Assembly (NCBI RefSeq): GCF_900114255.1
Contig: NZ_FOSL01000017.1
Coordinates: 1 to 64,000 of the forward strand
DNA length: 64,000 nucleotides
Direction of reading: 5' to 3'
Origin: Neomesorhizobium albiziae
GTDB taxonomy: Bacteria > Pseudomonadota > Alphaproteobacteria > Rhizobiales > Rhizobiaceae
Both the position numbers and the translations under genes were made by a program. A model generated the notes under the pieces. That model was not told the DNA's origin and did not search any database. It saw only the letters and a program-made list of their open reading frames with translations. Positions within the stretch are counted from its first letter, which is position 1, and every line of letters begins with the position of its first letter. Shown piece by piece: positions 37,359 through 46,458 of the stretch.

Positions 37359-38099
37359 ATGAACGCCGTGAGGTCAATTTTCAGGGCGGCCGTGCTTGCG
37401 GCTGGGTCTTTGGCGCTGCTTGCGGCATGCGAGCCCGCGCCTGAGCAGAAATCGACGGCGAACGCACCGATCGACAGCCCTGCCCCAGCAGCGCCGGTCG
37501 CCAGGACCGATGCGCTGCCGACCGGTTCGGGGTTCGATTTCTACGTGCTGTCGCTCTCGTGGTCGCCGAGCTACTGCGAGGCGGAAGGCGAGGACGCCAA
37601 CCAGCAGCAATGCGCCGCCGGGCGGCTCTATGCCTTTGTCGTGCACGGGCTGTGGCCGCAATTCGAGCGCGGATATCCCGAGGATTGCGCTACCCAGAAT
37701 CCCAATGTTCCGAGGGATACGCTGCGCACGCTCTACGACATCATGCCGTCGGCCGGCCTGATCCGTTACCAATGGAAGAAGCACGGCACCTGCACGAACA
37801 TGGCGCAGAACGACTATTTCAGGGTGCTGCGCGCCGCCCGGGACAGAATAGTCATCCCCGCCGAGTTCCGCCGCCTCGACAACTACAAGACCGTTGACCC
37901 GATGGAGGTCGAAGGCGCATTTCTCCAGTCGAATCCAGGGCTTGCGCCCGACGGCTTGGCCGTCACTTGCGACAAGCGCTACCTCAGGGAGGTGCGCATC
38001 TGCATGAGCAAGGACCTTTCCTTCCGGTCCTGCCCGGAGGTCGACCGCCGCGCCTGCCGGCTGTCGAAAGCGGTGATGCCGCCGATGCGTGGCGGGTAG
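37359..38099 (+). CDS. Ribonuclease T2-family lipoprotein
   Basis: A 246-residue exported nuclease. The signal ends in the lipobox LLAAC (Cys24), so it is membrane-anchored. Both RNase T2 active-site blocks are present: VVHGLWPQF (CAS I His) and WKKHGTC (CAS II His and Lys). A proline-rich linker follows the lipid site. The function is unspecific RNA cleavage outside the cytoplasm, usually for phosphate or nucleotide salvage. ATG 37359 is used because it opens the signal peptide; an open frame upstream belongs to the preceding gene. Confidence 0.92.
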   Translation: MNAVRSIFRAAVLAAGSLALLAACEPAPEQKSTANAPIDSPAPAAPVARTDALPTGSGFDFYVLSLSWSPSYCEAEGEDANQQQCAAGRLYAFVVHGLWPQFERGYPEDCATQNPNVPRDTLRTLYDIMPSAGLIRYQWKKHGTCTNMAQNDYFRVLRAARDRIVIPAEFRRLDNYKTVDPMEVEGAFLQSNPGLAPDGLAVTCDKRYLREVRICMSKDLSFRSCPEVDRRACRLSKAVMPPMRGG

Positions 38100-38130
38100 C
38101 CACACCGGCGGCACCTCGGAACATCCAGCG

Positions 38131-39288
38131 TCAGAAGATGTTCGCGACCGGCAGGCCGAGCGCCATGGCGCCGGCATAATGCGCCTGCGGCCCCTGCTGC
38201 AGCGGATGGAAGCGCGCGCCCTGGACATCGCGGAAGCGGCGCTCCAGCCCGTTGCTGCGATAGAAGCCGGCGCCACCCGCCACTTCCATCGCCAGTTCGA
38301 CGGTCTTGATGGCGTGCTCCGCCACGAGGCTGCGCCCGATCATCACTTCATTGATCGTTTCGGCCGAAGGCGCGTTGCGCTCGACGATGCTGATCATCCA
38401 GCGATGCGCGAGTTGCGCTGCCCGCAATGTGGTGTCCATGCGGCCGGCGAGTTCCACCGCATAGGGCGTTTGGCGCTTCTGTTTCGCCAGTCCCACCGCG
38501 ATGTCGCGAGCGCTTTCCGCAACGCCCAGATAGGCGGCATAGACCAGCGGGAAGGCGATCGTGGCGATGATCTGGAACAGCGGATGCCACTCGCCGCTCT
38601 TGCGCGACACGGCAACGCTTGCGTCGGGCACGAACAGCCCTTCGATGAGCACGTCATTGGAACCGGTGCCCCGCATGCCGAGCGTGCGCCAGGTGTCGAG
38701 TATCTTCACTTCCGGCGCCTTCATCGAAACCGGGAAATGGATCACCGCATCCGGCTCCGTTTCCGATTGCACGACAGCGCCGGTCATCAGTACGTCGCCG
38801 GCCTCGGCGCCCGATGTGAACACTTTGCGCGCCGAGACGCGGTAGCCGCCATCGACCTTCACCGCCGAACCGGAACCGGCGATCCAGTCGGAGCCGCCGC
38901 TCGACAGGAGCACGATCTTTTCCGTCGCCACGCGCCGCAGCAACGGCTCGACGGCCGCCACCTTCTGGTGCCGCCAGCGCCACGCCGGGATGGCGACCTG
39001 ATGGGTATGCATGGAAAAGGCGAGCGCCGTGGAGCCGCAATGATGCGCGAGCTCGCGCAGCATCTCGGCAAGTTCGGCGACCTCGGCGCCGCCGCCGCCC
39101 AGTTCCTGCGGCACGCCGGCGGCGACCAGGCCTGCCTGCTTGAGCGCCTGATAGTTTTCGGTGACGAAACGGTCGTTCTCGTCCGCCTCGGCCGCCCGCT
39201 TCGCGAATTCGACGCCGAGCGCGCGCGCCGTCTCCACAATTCCAACGCCGCGCGGTGCGGCATTCTCCACCCTCATAGCATTTGTCAT
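38131..39288 (-). CDS. Acyl-CoA dehydrogenase family protein
   Basis: A 385-residue flavin dehydrogenase. Features are the N-terminal helical bundle, the middle strand domain with TEKIVLLSSGGSDWIAGSG and VFTSGAEAGDVLMTGAVV, and the C-terminal helices with GGAGFYRSNGLERRFRDVQGARFHPL, the last being characteristic of the branch related to sulfur and aromatic monooxygenases (SfnB/DszC-like) as well as true ACADs. The catalytic base expected near the flavin is not obvious, so a flavin-dependent monooxygenase or an acyl-CoA dehydrogenase are both possible. Divergent from an HxlR regulator, with a clear dyad between them. A GGGAGA site lies just before the ATG. Confidence 0.85.
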   Translation of the reverse strand: MTNAMRVENAAPRGVGIVETARALGVEFAKRAAEADENDRFVTENYQALKQAGLVAAGVPQELGGGGAEVAELAEMLRELAHHCGSTALAFSMHTHQVAIPAWRWRHQKVAAVEPLLRRVATEKIVLLSSGGSDWIAGSGSAVKVDGGYRVSARKVFTSGAEAGDVLMTGAVVQSETEPDAVIHFPVSMKAPEVKILDTWRTLGMRGTGSNDVLIEGLFVPDASVAVSRKSGEWHPLFQIIATIAFPLVYAAYLGVAESARDIAVGLAKQKRQTPYAVELAGRMDTTLRAAQLAHRWMISIVERNAPSAETINEVMIGRSLVAEHAIKTVELAMEVAGGAGFYRSNGLERRFRDVQGARFHPLQQGPQAHYAGAMALGLPVANIF

Positions 39289-39303
39289 GGTTCATCTCCC
39301 TTG

Positions 39304-39364
39304 GTCACAGTGACACGGATGGAAAGATTCACCGTCTTTTCACATCAATCCAGTTCACGAACTG
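39304..39364. promoter_or_regulatory. Two dyads in the acyl-CoA dehydrogenase / HxlR spacer
   Basis: The 183-base divergent spacer holds gtcac-a-gtgac (39304-39314) and cagttc-ac-gaactg (39351-39364), both perfect. The second lies centrally between the two starts and is a good candidate for the HxlR operator; the first is 16 bases before the dehydrogenase start codon, where a bound repressor could block it. Assignment to HxlR is inference. Confidence 0.6.
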
Positions 39365-39471
39365 TACCTCCTTCAGCTCTTTTCATAGCAAAAGCAGTCA
39401 AAAGCGTGATTTGGCAGCAACGCAGAGGGCCGGTATTCTATCCGACCAAAAGACTTCCCGGAGGCTTCTGC

Positions 39472-40164
39472 ATGGAAGACAGCGGCGGATATGGCCAATT
39501 CTGTCCCGTTGCGATGGCAGCCGAAATATTATGCACCCGGTGGACCACACTGGTGGTTCGCGAGCTTCTTTGCGGCTCGACCCGGTTCAACGATCTCAGG
39601 CGCGGCGTTCCCCGCATGTCGCCGGCCCTCCTGTCCAAGCGCTTGAAGCAATTGGAAAAAGCCGGCGTCATCGTGACCACGCCGACAGCTTCGGGCACGC
39701 ACGAATACCGGCTTTCGCCCGCCGGCGAAGAGCTTCGCCCGATCGTCATGTCGATGGGATTCTGGGGCCACCGCTGGGTCGAATCGCGGCTTTCGCTGAA
39801 AAATCTCGACCCTTCCCTGCTGATGTGGGACATGCGCCGCAATCTCAATCCGCAGCCATTGCCGCCCCGGCGCTGCACGATTCAGTTTCAGTACCCCGAA
39901 TTGCCCGAAGCGCAGAAAAATTGGTGGCTGGTGGTCGAGAACGGCGTCGTCGACCTGTGTGGTTTCGACCCTGGCTACGAGGTCGACCTGCTGGTGCGCG
40001 GTTCGCTCAAATCGATGACGGCAGTGTGGATGGGCATGGCGGCGGTGAGCCGGGAGATCGACGCCGGACGGCTGGAACTCGACGGCGAGCCGTCGATCGC
40101 CAGCGCCATGCAGAAATGGCTGGGTCTCAGCGGTTTTGCCGGTGGTTCGCGCCAGGTTGCCTGA
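39472..40164 (+). CDS. HxlR-family regulator with C-terminal SCP2-like domain
   Basis: A 230-residue regulator. The N-terminal winged helix is typical HxlR: YGQFCPVAMAAEILCTRWTTLVVRELLCGSTRFNDL then MSPALLSKRLKQLEKAGVIV. Ordinary HxlR proteins end near residue 120; this one has about 110 more residues (IQFQYPELPEAQKNWWLVVENGVVDLC), a section resembling the SCP2 sterol/lipid-binding fold found in some HxlR proteins. A lipid or acyl-CoA ligand would suit its divergent partner, the acyl-CoA dehydrogenase. CCGGAGG precedes the ATG. Confidence 0.88.
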   Translation: MEDSGGYGQFCPVAMAAEILCTRWTTLVVRELLCGSTRFNDLRRGVPRMSPALLSKRLKQLEKAGVIVTTPTASGTHEYRLSPAGEELRPIVMSMGFWGHRWVESRLSLKNLDPSLLMWDMRRNLNPQPLPPRRCTIQFQYPELPEAQKNWWLVVENGVVDLCGFDPGYEVDLLVRGSLKSMTAVWMGMAAVSREIDAGRLELDGEPSIASAMQKWLGLSGFAGGSRQVA

Positions 40165-40267
40165 TTTTTACGCCCTGCGGCACTGAATACAGGTTGGCTC
40201 AAGCAATGGCGATTGCCCAGGGCTACTCTGCCCCCTAGCCTGCGCACGTCAGAATCAGGAATCGCCC

Positions 40268-40867
40268 ATGCCGAAACTATTCTACGCGTCCGCTTCGCCC
40301 TACAGCTGCAAGGTTCTCATGGCGGCCGCCCATGCCGGCATCGCGCTGGAACCCGTCAAGACCGACACCAACGCCGACCCAGCCGAACTCCTGGCGGCAA
40401 ACCCGCTCGGCAAGATCCCGACGCTGGTCACCGACGACGGCTTTTCCGTGCATGACAGCCGCGCTATTACCCAATATCTCAACCGCTTGTCGAAAAACGC
40501 GCTGTTCCCGCGCAACCCGGAGAAGCGCACCGAGGCCGAAAAGCTGGAAGCGCTGGCCGACGGCATGTGCGACAGCCTGCTGGCGCAGGTCTACGAGCGC
40601 AGGCACCGGCCGGAGGAGAAGATCCACCAGCCATGGCTCGACCGGCTGTGGTCGAAAGTCGTCCGTTCGCTTGACGAACTCGAAGCCGCGCCCCCGAAGC
40701 TTACCGGCAAGGTGCACGCCGGGCAGATGGCCCTGCGCTGCGCGCTTGGCTACCTGGATCTGCGCTTTGCCGGGAAATGGCAATCTGGACGGCCGAAGCT
40801 GAAACGCTGGGCGAAAAAATTCGACCAGAAGTACCCGGAATTGACGGTGTTGGTGCCGGCGGCATAG
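40268..40867 (+). CDS. Glutathione S-transferase family protein
   Basis: A 199-residue GST. The thioredoxin-like N-terminal domain reads LFYASASPYSCKVLMAAAHAGIALEP with Ser/Cys near residue 10 as the usual thiol-activating position, then NPLGKIPTLVTDDGFSVHDSRAITQYL carrying the cis-proline and the Ser that contacts the gamma-glutamyl group. The C-terminal helical domain follows. It may conjugate glutathione to electrophiles or act as a reductase. Monocistronic. Confidence 0.92.
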   Translation: MPKLFYASASPYSCKVLMAAAHAGIALEPVKTDTNADPAELLAANPLGKIPTLVTDDGFSVHDSRAITQYLNRLSKNALFPRNPEKRTEAEKLEALADGMCDSLLAQVYERRHRPEEKIHQPWLDRLWSKVVRSLDELEAAPPKLTGKVHAGQMALRCALGYLDLRFAGKWQSGRPKLKRWAKKFDQKYPELTVLVPAA

Positions 40868-40957
40868 GGAGCGAATAGCGAATAGCGAATAGGCAAAATG
40901 ATGCCGTGCAGCGCTGGCAAACCCTATTCGCTACTTACTATTCGCTATTCGCTTCTA
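40868..40957. repeat. gcgaata triplet repeat with inverted partner
   Basis: Three direct copies of gcgaata occur at 40871-40892. About 31 bases later the complement, ctattcgc, occurs three times at 40924-40952, the first copy separated by tactta. The two arms can pair over about 22 bases. This GCGAATA hairpin type is seen between genes in other rhizobia, as I recall. It lies between the GST gene and the omp terminator. Confidence 0.7.
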
Positions 40958-40991
40958 ACAAAAAAAGCCGGGCGTCGCCGCCCGGCTTTTT
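40958..40991. terminator. Bidirectional intrinsic terminator
   Basis: An 8-bp stem gccgggcg / cgcccggc (40967-40974 with 40979-40986, loop tcgc) is flanked by an A run on the left and five T on the right, so it can act on both strands. It ends the omp gene on the minus strand and probably the GST transcript on the plus strand. Confidence 0.9.
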
Positions 40992-41014
40992 CCTGATCTC
41001 TGGCTGTCGCCGGA

Positions 41015-41677
41015 TCAGAACTTCATACCGACGCCGAACAGAACGCGGTGATCCTTCGAGTCGGACGAGACCGTGCCGCCATTGATGGCGTAGTCTTCCG
41101 AGCCGAAGTCGGTGTAGCGATACTCGACGCGTCCGAACACCTGCTGGGTGATCTTGATGTCGGTACCGACGCCGGCCGTCCAGCCGAGGTGGGTCTGGCT
41201 GTCGCTGCTGCCCGTGACGGTGTCGGTGATCTTGTTGTTCTGCAGCGCACCACCGGCGGTGGCGTACAGCAGGATATCCGGGGTCACCGCAACACCAAGG
41301 CGGGCACGGAGCGAGCCGTCGAGATCGGCCTTCGACTCGATGCCAGCGTTGTCGCCCTTGTAGCCGCCGTAGCCGAGATCGGCTTCGAGACCGTAGACGA
41401 AACCGTTGCTTTCCATCTGGTAACCGGCAAAGCCGTGCGCCAGGAAGCCGTCAGTGTCGATCTCGAGGGTCGGGTCGCCGACGTCGGTCTGGCCCGAGAA
41501 GCCGTAGCCGAGCGTCACACCCGCGTAGGGGCCGGACCAGGTGTTGAGCGGCGGCTGTTCCATCGGAGCGGCCGGTGCCGGCGGCTCTTCCATCACAGCA
41601 TCGGCGGCGAAGGCGGGGGCCATGCCGAGAGCGAGCAACCCGAGAGCAGCCGCGGTAGATTTCAAATTGGCTTTCAT
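41015..41677 (-). CDS. Outer membrane beta-barrel protein (Omp25/RopB-like)
   Basis: A 220-residue outer membrane protein with a signal peptide ending MAPAFA-AD near residue 25. The mature part starts with a Pro-rich PPAPAAPMEQPP spacer and then WSGPYAGVTLGYGFSG, the hallmark of the Omp25/RopB-type small barrels of Rhizobiales. Eight amphipathic strands end with the C-terminal aromatic residue Phe220 (HRVLFGVGMKF), required for barrel assembly. These are abundant surface proteins and virulence or symbiosis antigens. The gene ends at a strong terminator. Confidence 0.92.
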   Translation of the reverse strand: MKANLKSTAAALGLLALGMAPAFAADAVMEEPPAPAAPMEQPPLNTWSGPYAGVTLGYGFSGQTDVGDPTLEIDTDGFLAHGFAGYQMESNGFVYGLEADLGYGGYKGDNAGIESKADLDGSLRARLGVAVTPDILLYATAGGALQNNKITDTVTGSSDSQTHLGWTAGVGTDIKITQQVFGRVEYRYTDFGSEDYAINGGTVSSDSKDHRVLFGVGMKF

Positions 41678-42072
41678 TCTTTTACTCCTTGGTCACCAGG
41701 GAACTCGTGACCTTTTCCGATTGACACTCGAGCAACCGCGGGAGGGGAAACGGCTGTCGCGTCAGACAGTTCCCAATGTCGGGTCGAATTGAGGCATCAC
41801 CAGACCTGAAGTTGGGTGATTCCCCGGCTCCAAAAAGGCGGAAAAATGACGTTGCCGTTCGGCAACAGCTTTGTCAGCAGAGTGGCGGCGCAACGGCTTT
41901 AACCCTCTTGGTACAAGGGGTTAGCCGCTCTATATTCCTGCTTCGGTCGCCCTTCGAAAAGCGATTCCGCAGCCCCGCCGTTGGGCACTGCCACATTGCT
42001 GCCCCATGACCGAACGCAACCTTACCAGGGAATGGGGCAGGCGCCGCATTCCGGCGATCCGGAGAAGCGAAG
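41678..42072. promoter_or_regulatory. Divergent spacer with predicted promoter for the SDR-uvrC operon
   Basis: A 395-base gene-free region. TTGGTA (41908-41913) and TATATT (41931-41936) are separated by 17 bases and point at the SDR gene 137 bases downstream, a good vegetative sigma-70-type promoter. I see no convincing gene, though a short frame from ATG 42006 is open through the SDR start. The omp promoter must lie in 41690-41800 but I could not place it. Confidence 0.5.
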
Positions 42073-42837
42073 ATGGCGAATGTCGAGAGAACCGCGCTCG
42101 TCACCGGGGGCGCCAGGCGCATCGGCAAGGCGATCGTCGAAGACCTGGCGGCGCATGGTTTCGCCGTGGCGATCCACTGCAACACATCGCGCGAGGACGC
42201 AGCAAGATTGGCAGCTGAAATCAATGCATCAGGCGGACGCGCCGCCGTTGTGGAGGCTGACCTGACCGATCTCGACGCGACGGCGAAGGTCGTCGCCGAG
42301 GCCACGGCGGCGATCGGCCCGATCGGCCTGTTGGTCAACTGCGCTTCGGTGTTCGTCGGCGATTCGGCTGAAAATTTCGACTGGGGAGACTGGGACCGGC
42401 ATTTCGCCGTTCATGTGAAAGCTCCCGCGCAGCTTGCGCGCGATTTCGCGGTCCAGCTGCCGGAAGAAGGCGAAGGCCTGATCGTCAACATTATCGACCA
42501 GCGGGTCTGGCGGCTCACCCCACGCTATTTTTCCTACACGCTGTCCAAGTCGGCGCTGTGGACGGCCACGCAGACACTGGCGCTTTCATTGGCGCCACGC
42601 ATCCGCGTCAACGCCATCGGCCCCGGCCCCACGCTTGCCAACACCCGCCAGCGGCCCGAGGACTTTCAGGCGCAGCTTGACGGCCTTGTTCTCGGCCACG
42701 GACCTGCACTCGATGAATTCGGCGCGACGATACGCTATCTATGGGAAGCACGGTCGGTAACCGGCCAGATGATCGCCGTGGACGGCGGGCAGCATCTTGC
42801 GTGGCAAACGCCGGATGTGACAGGCATGATTGAATGA
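42073..42837 (+). CDS. SDR-family oxidoreductase, pteridine-reductase-like
   Basis: A 254-residue short-chain reductase. The dinucleotide motif is [11 protein letters not shown] near residue 10, the TGx3RxG form typical of pteridine reductases (FolM/PTR1-like). The active site Tyr-x3-Lys is [11 protein letters not shown] near 155, preceded by the Ser-less INIIDQRVW strand seen in that group. Role suggested: recycling dihydrofolate or dihydrobiopterin to the tetrahydro form. Its stop overlaps the uvrC start by 4 bases, so it is translationally coupled to uvrC, an arrangement found in other rhizobia as far as I recall. Confidence 0.87.
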   Translation: MANVERTALVTGGARRIGKAIVEDLAAHGFAVAIHCNTSREDAARLAAEINASGGRAAVVEADLTDLDATAKVVAEATAAIGPIGLLVNCASVFVGDSAENFDWGDWDRHFAVHVKAPAQLARDFAVQLPEEGEGLIVNIIDQRVWRLTPRYFSYTLSKSALWTATQTLALSLAPRIRVNAIGPGPTLANTRQRPEDFQAQLDGLVLGHGPALDEFGATIRYLWEARSVTGQMIAVDGGQHLAWQTPDVTGMIE

Positions 42838-44939
42838 ACGACGAAGAGAAAAATAAAACGCCGAAGCGGCCGCGCGGCCCGTCCGGCGCCAGCGACGATA
42901 TCGCCGGCTACGTGCCGGGCGACGAATACGAGGACGACGACAGCTCGGCCGACGACGCGCCACTGGCCGAAGCGGCTGCCGCCGACGGTCCTGCCCTGCC
43001 CTTCGTCGCGATAGATTGGGAAGCCCATGCGGGCGACGCCGACGGCATGCTCGGCGCCGAGGTGATCCAGACGCTGGTCAGGCAACTGCCCAATTCGCCG
43101 GGCGTCTACCGCATGATGAATGCGTCGGGCGACGTGCTCTATGTCGGCAAGGCGCGCAATTTGAAGAAGCGCGTCACCAACTACGCGCAGGGCCGTTTCC
43201 ACACCAACCGCATCGGCCGCATGGTGCGCGAAACCTCGACGATGGAATTCGTCGTCACCCGCACCGAAACTGAAGCGCTCCTGCTCGAAGCGAATCTGAT
43301 CAAGCGCTTACGGCCGCGCTTTAACGTTCTGATGCGGGACGACAAGTCGTTTCCCTACATTCTTCTGACCGGCGATCACCCTTCGCCCGGCATTTTCAAG
43401 CACCGCGGCGCGCGCTCGCGCAAGGGCGACTACTTCGGGCCGTTCGCGTCGGCCGGCGCAGTCGGTCGCACCATCAATTCGCTGCAGCGGGCGTTCCTGC
43501 TCAGGACCTGCACCGATTCGGTCTTCGAAAGCCGCACGCGGCCCTGCCTGCTCTACCAGATCAAGCGCTGCTCAGGGCCGTGCACCGGTGAGATCGGCGC
43601 TGCCGACTATGCCGAGCTCGTCACCGAGGCAAAGGATTTCCTTTCTGGCCGCAGCCAGAAGGTGAAGTCCGAGATTTCGTCGGCCATGCAGGCGGCCTCG
43701 GACGATCTCGATTTCGAGCGCGCCGCCGTCTACCGCGACCGGCTGGCGGCGCTGTCCCATGTGCAGAGCTACCAGGGCATCAACCCGCAAGGCGTCGAAG
43801 AAGCCGACGTCTTCGCCATCCACCAGGAAGGCGGCCAGACCTGCATCCAGGTGTTCTTCTTCCGCACCGGCCAGAACTGGGGCAACCGCGCCTACTTCCC
43901 AAAAGCCGATCCGGCGCTGGAACCCGGCGAGGTGCTTGGTTCGTTCCTGGCGCAGTTCTACGACGACAAGCCCTGCCCGCGCCTCATTCTTTTGTCCACC
44001 GGCGTCGAGGACCAGCCGCTGCTGGCCGAGGCGCTGTCGACACGCACCGGCCACAAGGTGACGGTCACGGTGCCGCAGCGCGGCGAAAAGAAGGATCTTA
44101 CGGACCACGCGCTGCAAAACGCACGCGAGGCGCTCGGCCGCCGGCTTGCCGAAACCTCGACGCAGGCCCGGCTGCTTACCGGCTTTGCCGAAACCTTCGG
44201 GCTGCCAAAGGCGCCGCAACGCATCGAGGTCTACGACAACTCGCACATCATGGGCACCAACGCGGTCGGCGCGATGATCGTGGCGGGGCCGGAAGGCTTC
44301 GTGAAGAACCAGTACCGCAAGTTCAACATCCGCTCGACCGAGATCACCCCCGGCGACGATTTCGGCATGATGCGCGAGGTGATGGAACGGCGCTTTTCCC
44401 GGCTCCTCAAGGAACATGGCACACCGCTCGGCGAGGACGGCGAGGCGGCCGACGAGGAGGAAAGCAACGCTTCAGGCTTCCCGGCCTGGCCCGACGTCAT
44501 CCTCATCGACGGCGGCCAGGGTCAGATGTCGGCGGTGCGCAAGATTCTCGACGATCTCGGCGTCTCCGATCTGGTTACCGCCATCGGCGTCGCCAAGGGC
44601 CAGGACCGCGAAGCCGGGCGCGAACGGTTCTTCGTGCGCGGTCGCGACTCGTTTTCGCTGCCGGTGCGCGACCCGGTTCTCTATTTCGTTCAGCGCATGC
44701 GCGACGAAGCGCACCGCTTCGCCATCGGCTCGCACCGGGCGCGGCGCAAGAAGGAAATGGTGAAGAATCCCCTCGACGAGATCGGCGGCATCGGTCCCGG
44801 CCGCAAGCGAGCGCTTCTCCTGCATTTCGGCACCGCGAAAGCCGTTAGCCGGGCAGCGATGGAAGACCTGATGGCAGTCGACGGCATTTCGGAACATATT
44901 GCCCGGCAAATATACAACCATTTCCATGAAAATGGCTGA
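42834..44939 (+). CDS. uvrC: Excinuclease ABC subunit C
   Basis: A 701-residue UvrC, the dual endonuclease of nucleotide excision repair. Domains in order: an acidic, charged extension of about 80 residues not present in E. coli UvrC, the GIY-YIG nuclease ([27 protein letters not shown]), the Cys-rich linker, the UVR motif ([18 protein letters not shown]), an RNase H-like second nuclease ([11 protein letters not shown]) and two C-terminal helix-hairpin-helices ([25 protein letters not shown]). The start overlaps the SDR gene (ATGA). Confidence 0.94.
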   Translation: MNDEEKNKTPKRPRGPSGASDDIAGYVPGDEYEDDDSSADDAPLAEAAAADGPALPFVAIDWEAHAGDADGMLGAEVIQTLVRQLPNSPGVYRMMNASGDVLYVGKARNLKKRVTNYAQGRFHTNRIGRMVRETSTMEFVVTRTETEALLLEANLIKRLRPRFNVLMRDDKSFPYILLTGDHPSPGIFKHRGARSRKGDYFGPFASAGAVGRTINSLQRAFLLRTCTDSVFESRTRPCLLYQIKRCSGPCTGEIGAADYAELVTEAKDFLSGRSQKVKSEISSAMQAASDDLDFERAAVYRDRLAALSHVQSYQGINPQGVEEADVFAIHQEGGQTCIQVFFFRTGQNWGNRAYFPKADPALEPGEVLGSFLAQFYDDKPCPRLILLSTGVEDQPLLAEALSTRTGHKVTVTVPQRGEKKDLTDHALQNAREALGRRLAETSTQARLLTGFAETFGLPKAPQRIEVYDNSHIMGTNAVGAMIVAGPEGFVKNQYRKFNIRSTEITPGDDFGMMREVMERRFSRLLKEHGTPLGEDGEAADEEESNASGFPAWPDVILIDGGQGQMSAVRKILDDLGVSDLVTAIGVAKGQDREAGRERFFVRGRDSFSLPVRDPVLYFVQRMRDEAHRFAIGSHRARRKKEMVKNPLDEIGGIGPGRKRALLLHFGTAKAVSRAAMEDLMAVDGISEHIARQIYNHFHENG

Positions 44940-45055
44940 AACTGCTGCGATTTCCCGCATGACGGCGATTTTTGATTGGTCCATGGCGTCCGCGCGATTG
45001 ACCGGCGGGCCGGCGTCCTGTTTTGAGTAAGCAGATCAGGAAAGCAGCAGGCATC

Positions 45056-45646
45056 ATGGCAAAACGCGCCTTCAACCTCCCCAATATGCTTACCTACGGC
45101 CGCATTCTCGCCGTGCCGCTGGTGGTGCTCTGCTTCTATCTAGAGGGGCGGCTGCAATCGAGCGATTTCGCACGCTGGCTGGCGCTGTTCCTGTTCCTTG
45201 CCGCCAGCGTCACCGACTATTTCGACGGCTACTTCGCCCGCGCCTGGCAGCAGACCTCGAACATTGGCCGCATGCTCGATCCGATAGCCGACAAGCTTCT
45301 GGTTTCGACCTGCCTGCTGCTGCTCGCCGCCGACACGGACCGCACCATCGCAGGCTGGTCGCTGTGGGCGGCGATCATCATCCTGTGCCGCGAGATCCTG
45401 GTTTCGGGATTGCGCGAATATCTGGCCGCGCTCAAGGTCAGCGTGCCGGTGACCCGACTGGCGAAGTGGAAGACGACGATTCAGATGTTCGCCATCGGCT
45501 TCCTGCTCGCCGGACCGGCCGGTGACAAAATCCTGCCCTACACGACGCAGATCGGCATCACGCTTCTGTGGATTGCCGCTATCGTCACGCTCTACACAGG
45601 CTATGATTATTTCCGTGCCGGCGTGAAGCACATCGTCGACGAGTGA
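45056..45646 (+). CDS. pgsA: CDP-diacylglycerol-glycerol-3-phosphate 3-phosphatidyltransferase
   Basis: A 196-residue enzyme making phosphatidylglycerophosphate, the precursor of phosphatidylglycerol and cardiolipin. The full signature is present: VTDYFDGYFARAWQQTSNIGRMLDPIADKLL, with the family's TEAYGRILAVP-like N-terminal helix (NMLTYGRILAVPLVV). ATG 45056 (MAKRAFNLP) is favoured; a TTG 33 bases upstream is weaker. It stands between uvrC and moaD in a conserved rhizobial order. A paralogue lies at 25327-25884. Confidence 0.93.
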   Translation: MAKRAFNLPNMLTYGRILAVPLVVLCFYLEGRLQSSDFARWLALFLFLAASVTDYFDGYFARAWQQTSNIGRMLDPIADKLLVSTCLLLLAADTDRTIAGWSLWAAIIILCREILVSGLREYLAALKVSVPVTRLAKWKTTIQMFAIGFLLAGPAGDKILPYTTQIGITLLWIAAIVTLYTGYDYFRAGVKHIVDE

Positions 45647-45650
45647 GACA

Positions 45651-45905
45651 ATGACCAAGCTCATTTATTTCGCCTGGGTCCGCGAGCGCATCGGCAAGCC
45701 GGAAGAAATTGTGGCGCTGCCCGAAAGCGTGAAAACGGTCGCCGACCTGTTGCGCTGGCTGAAATCGCGCGGCGAGGAATACGAGCATGCGCTGCAGTAT
45801 CCCGACGTGATCCGCGTCGCCATCAACCAGGAACATGTCGACCATCGCGAAAGCCTTGCCGGAGCGAGCGAGATCGCGCTGTTTCCGCCAATGACCGGAG
45901 GCTGA
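45651..45905 (+). CDS. moaD: Molybdopterin synthase small subunit
   Basis: An 84-residue ubiquitin-like sulfur carrier. It ends in the obligatory Gly-Gly (FPPMTGG), which MoeB adenylates and which then carries the thiocarboxylate sulfur into molybdopterin. The beta-grasp pattern LIYFAWVRERIGKPEEIVALPESVKTVADLLRWL is clear. It starts 4 bases after pgsA and ends 4 bases before moaE, so pgsA-moaD-moaE form one transcript. Confidence 0.94.
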   Translation: MTKLIYFAWVRERIGKPEEIVALPESVKTVADLLRWLKSRGEEYEHALQYPDVIRVAINQEHVDHRESLAGASEIALFPPMTGG

Positions 45906-45909
45906 CCCT

Positions 45910-46383
45910 ATGAGCGCGCACGCCGTTCCGACCGTGCGCATCCAGGCCGGGGATTTCGACATTGCGGCCGAGATCGCCCGGCTGGTGCAAGGGCGCGGCG
46001 ATGTCGGCGCGGTCGTCACCTTTTCGGGCCTTTGCCGCGACGAAGCAGGAACGCTGGCCGCGCTCGAACTCGAACATTATCCGGGCATGGCTGAAGCCGA
46101 GATCGCGCGCATTGCTGCCGAGGCCATGCAACGCTGGCCGCTGACCGGGCTTACCGCCATTCACCGCCATGGCCTGATAAAACCCGGTGAGAACATCGTG
46201 CTGGTGGTAACCGCCTCAGCGCACCGGCAGGCGGCTTTCGACGCCGCCAACTTCCTGATGGATTTCCTGAAGTCGCGGGCCCCCTTCTGGAAGAAAGAAC
46301 ATCGTACCGACGATACTGCCGGCAACTGGGTCGATGCGAAGGAAGCGGACGAAACCGCCGCCCGTCGCTGGAAACGTTCCTGA
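45910..46383 (+). CDS. moaE: Molybdopterin synthase large subunit
   Basis: A 157-residue MoaE that joins MoaD to convert cyclic pyranopterin phosphate to molybdopterin. Signature parts are VVTFSGLCRDEAGTLAALELEHYPGMAE near residue 36, AIHRHGLIKPGENIVLVVTASAHRQAAFDAANFLMDFLKSRAPFWKKE, which holds the conserved active-site Lys residues. It supplies cofactor to the oxidoreductase at 30649-32781 among others. A C-terminal 20-residue extension (ADETAARRWKRS) is usual in alphaproteobacteria. Confidence 0.94.
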   Translation: MSAHAVPTVRIQAGDFDIAAEIARLVQGRGDVGAVVTFSGLCRDEAGTLAALELEHYPGMAEAEIARIAAEAMQRWPLTGLTAIHRHGLIKPGENIVLVVTASAHRQAAFDAANFLMDFLKSRAPFWKKEHRTDDTAGNWVDAKEADETAARRWKRS

Positions 46384-46458
46384 CATCGCCGCGGCAGCCA
46401 CGGAACCACCGCAATCACCTGATTCCTTCAGGCTTAAACACAAAAACGAGGTGGAGCG

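Noticed and set aside
40868-40957. Possible CRISPR array
   Set aside because: Repeats are 7 bases, few and without unique spacers of even size. No cas gene is near.
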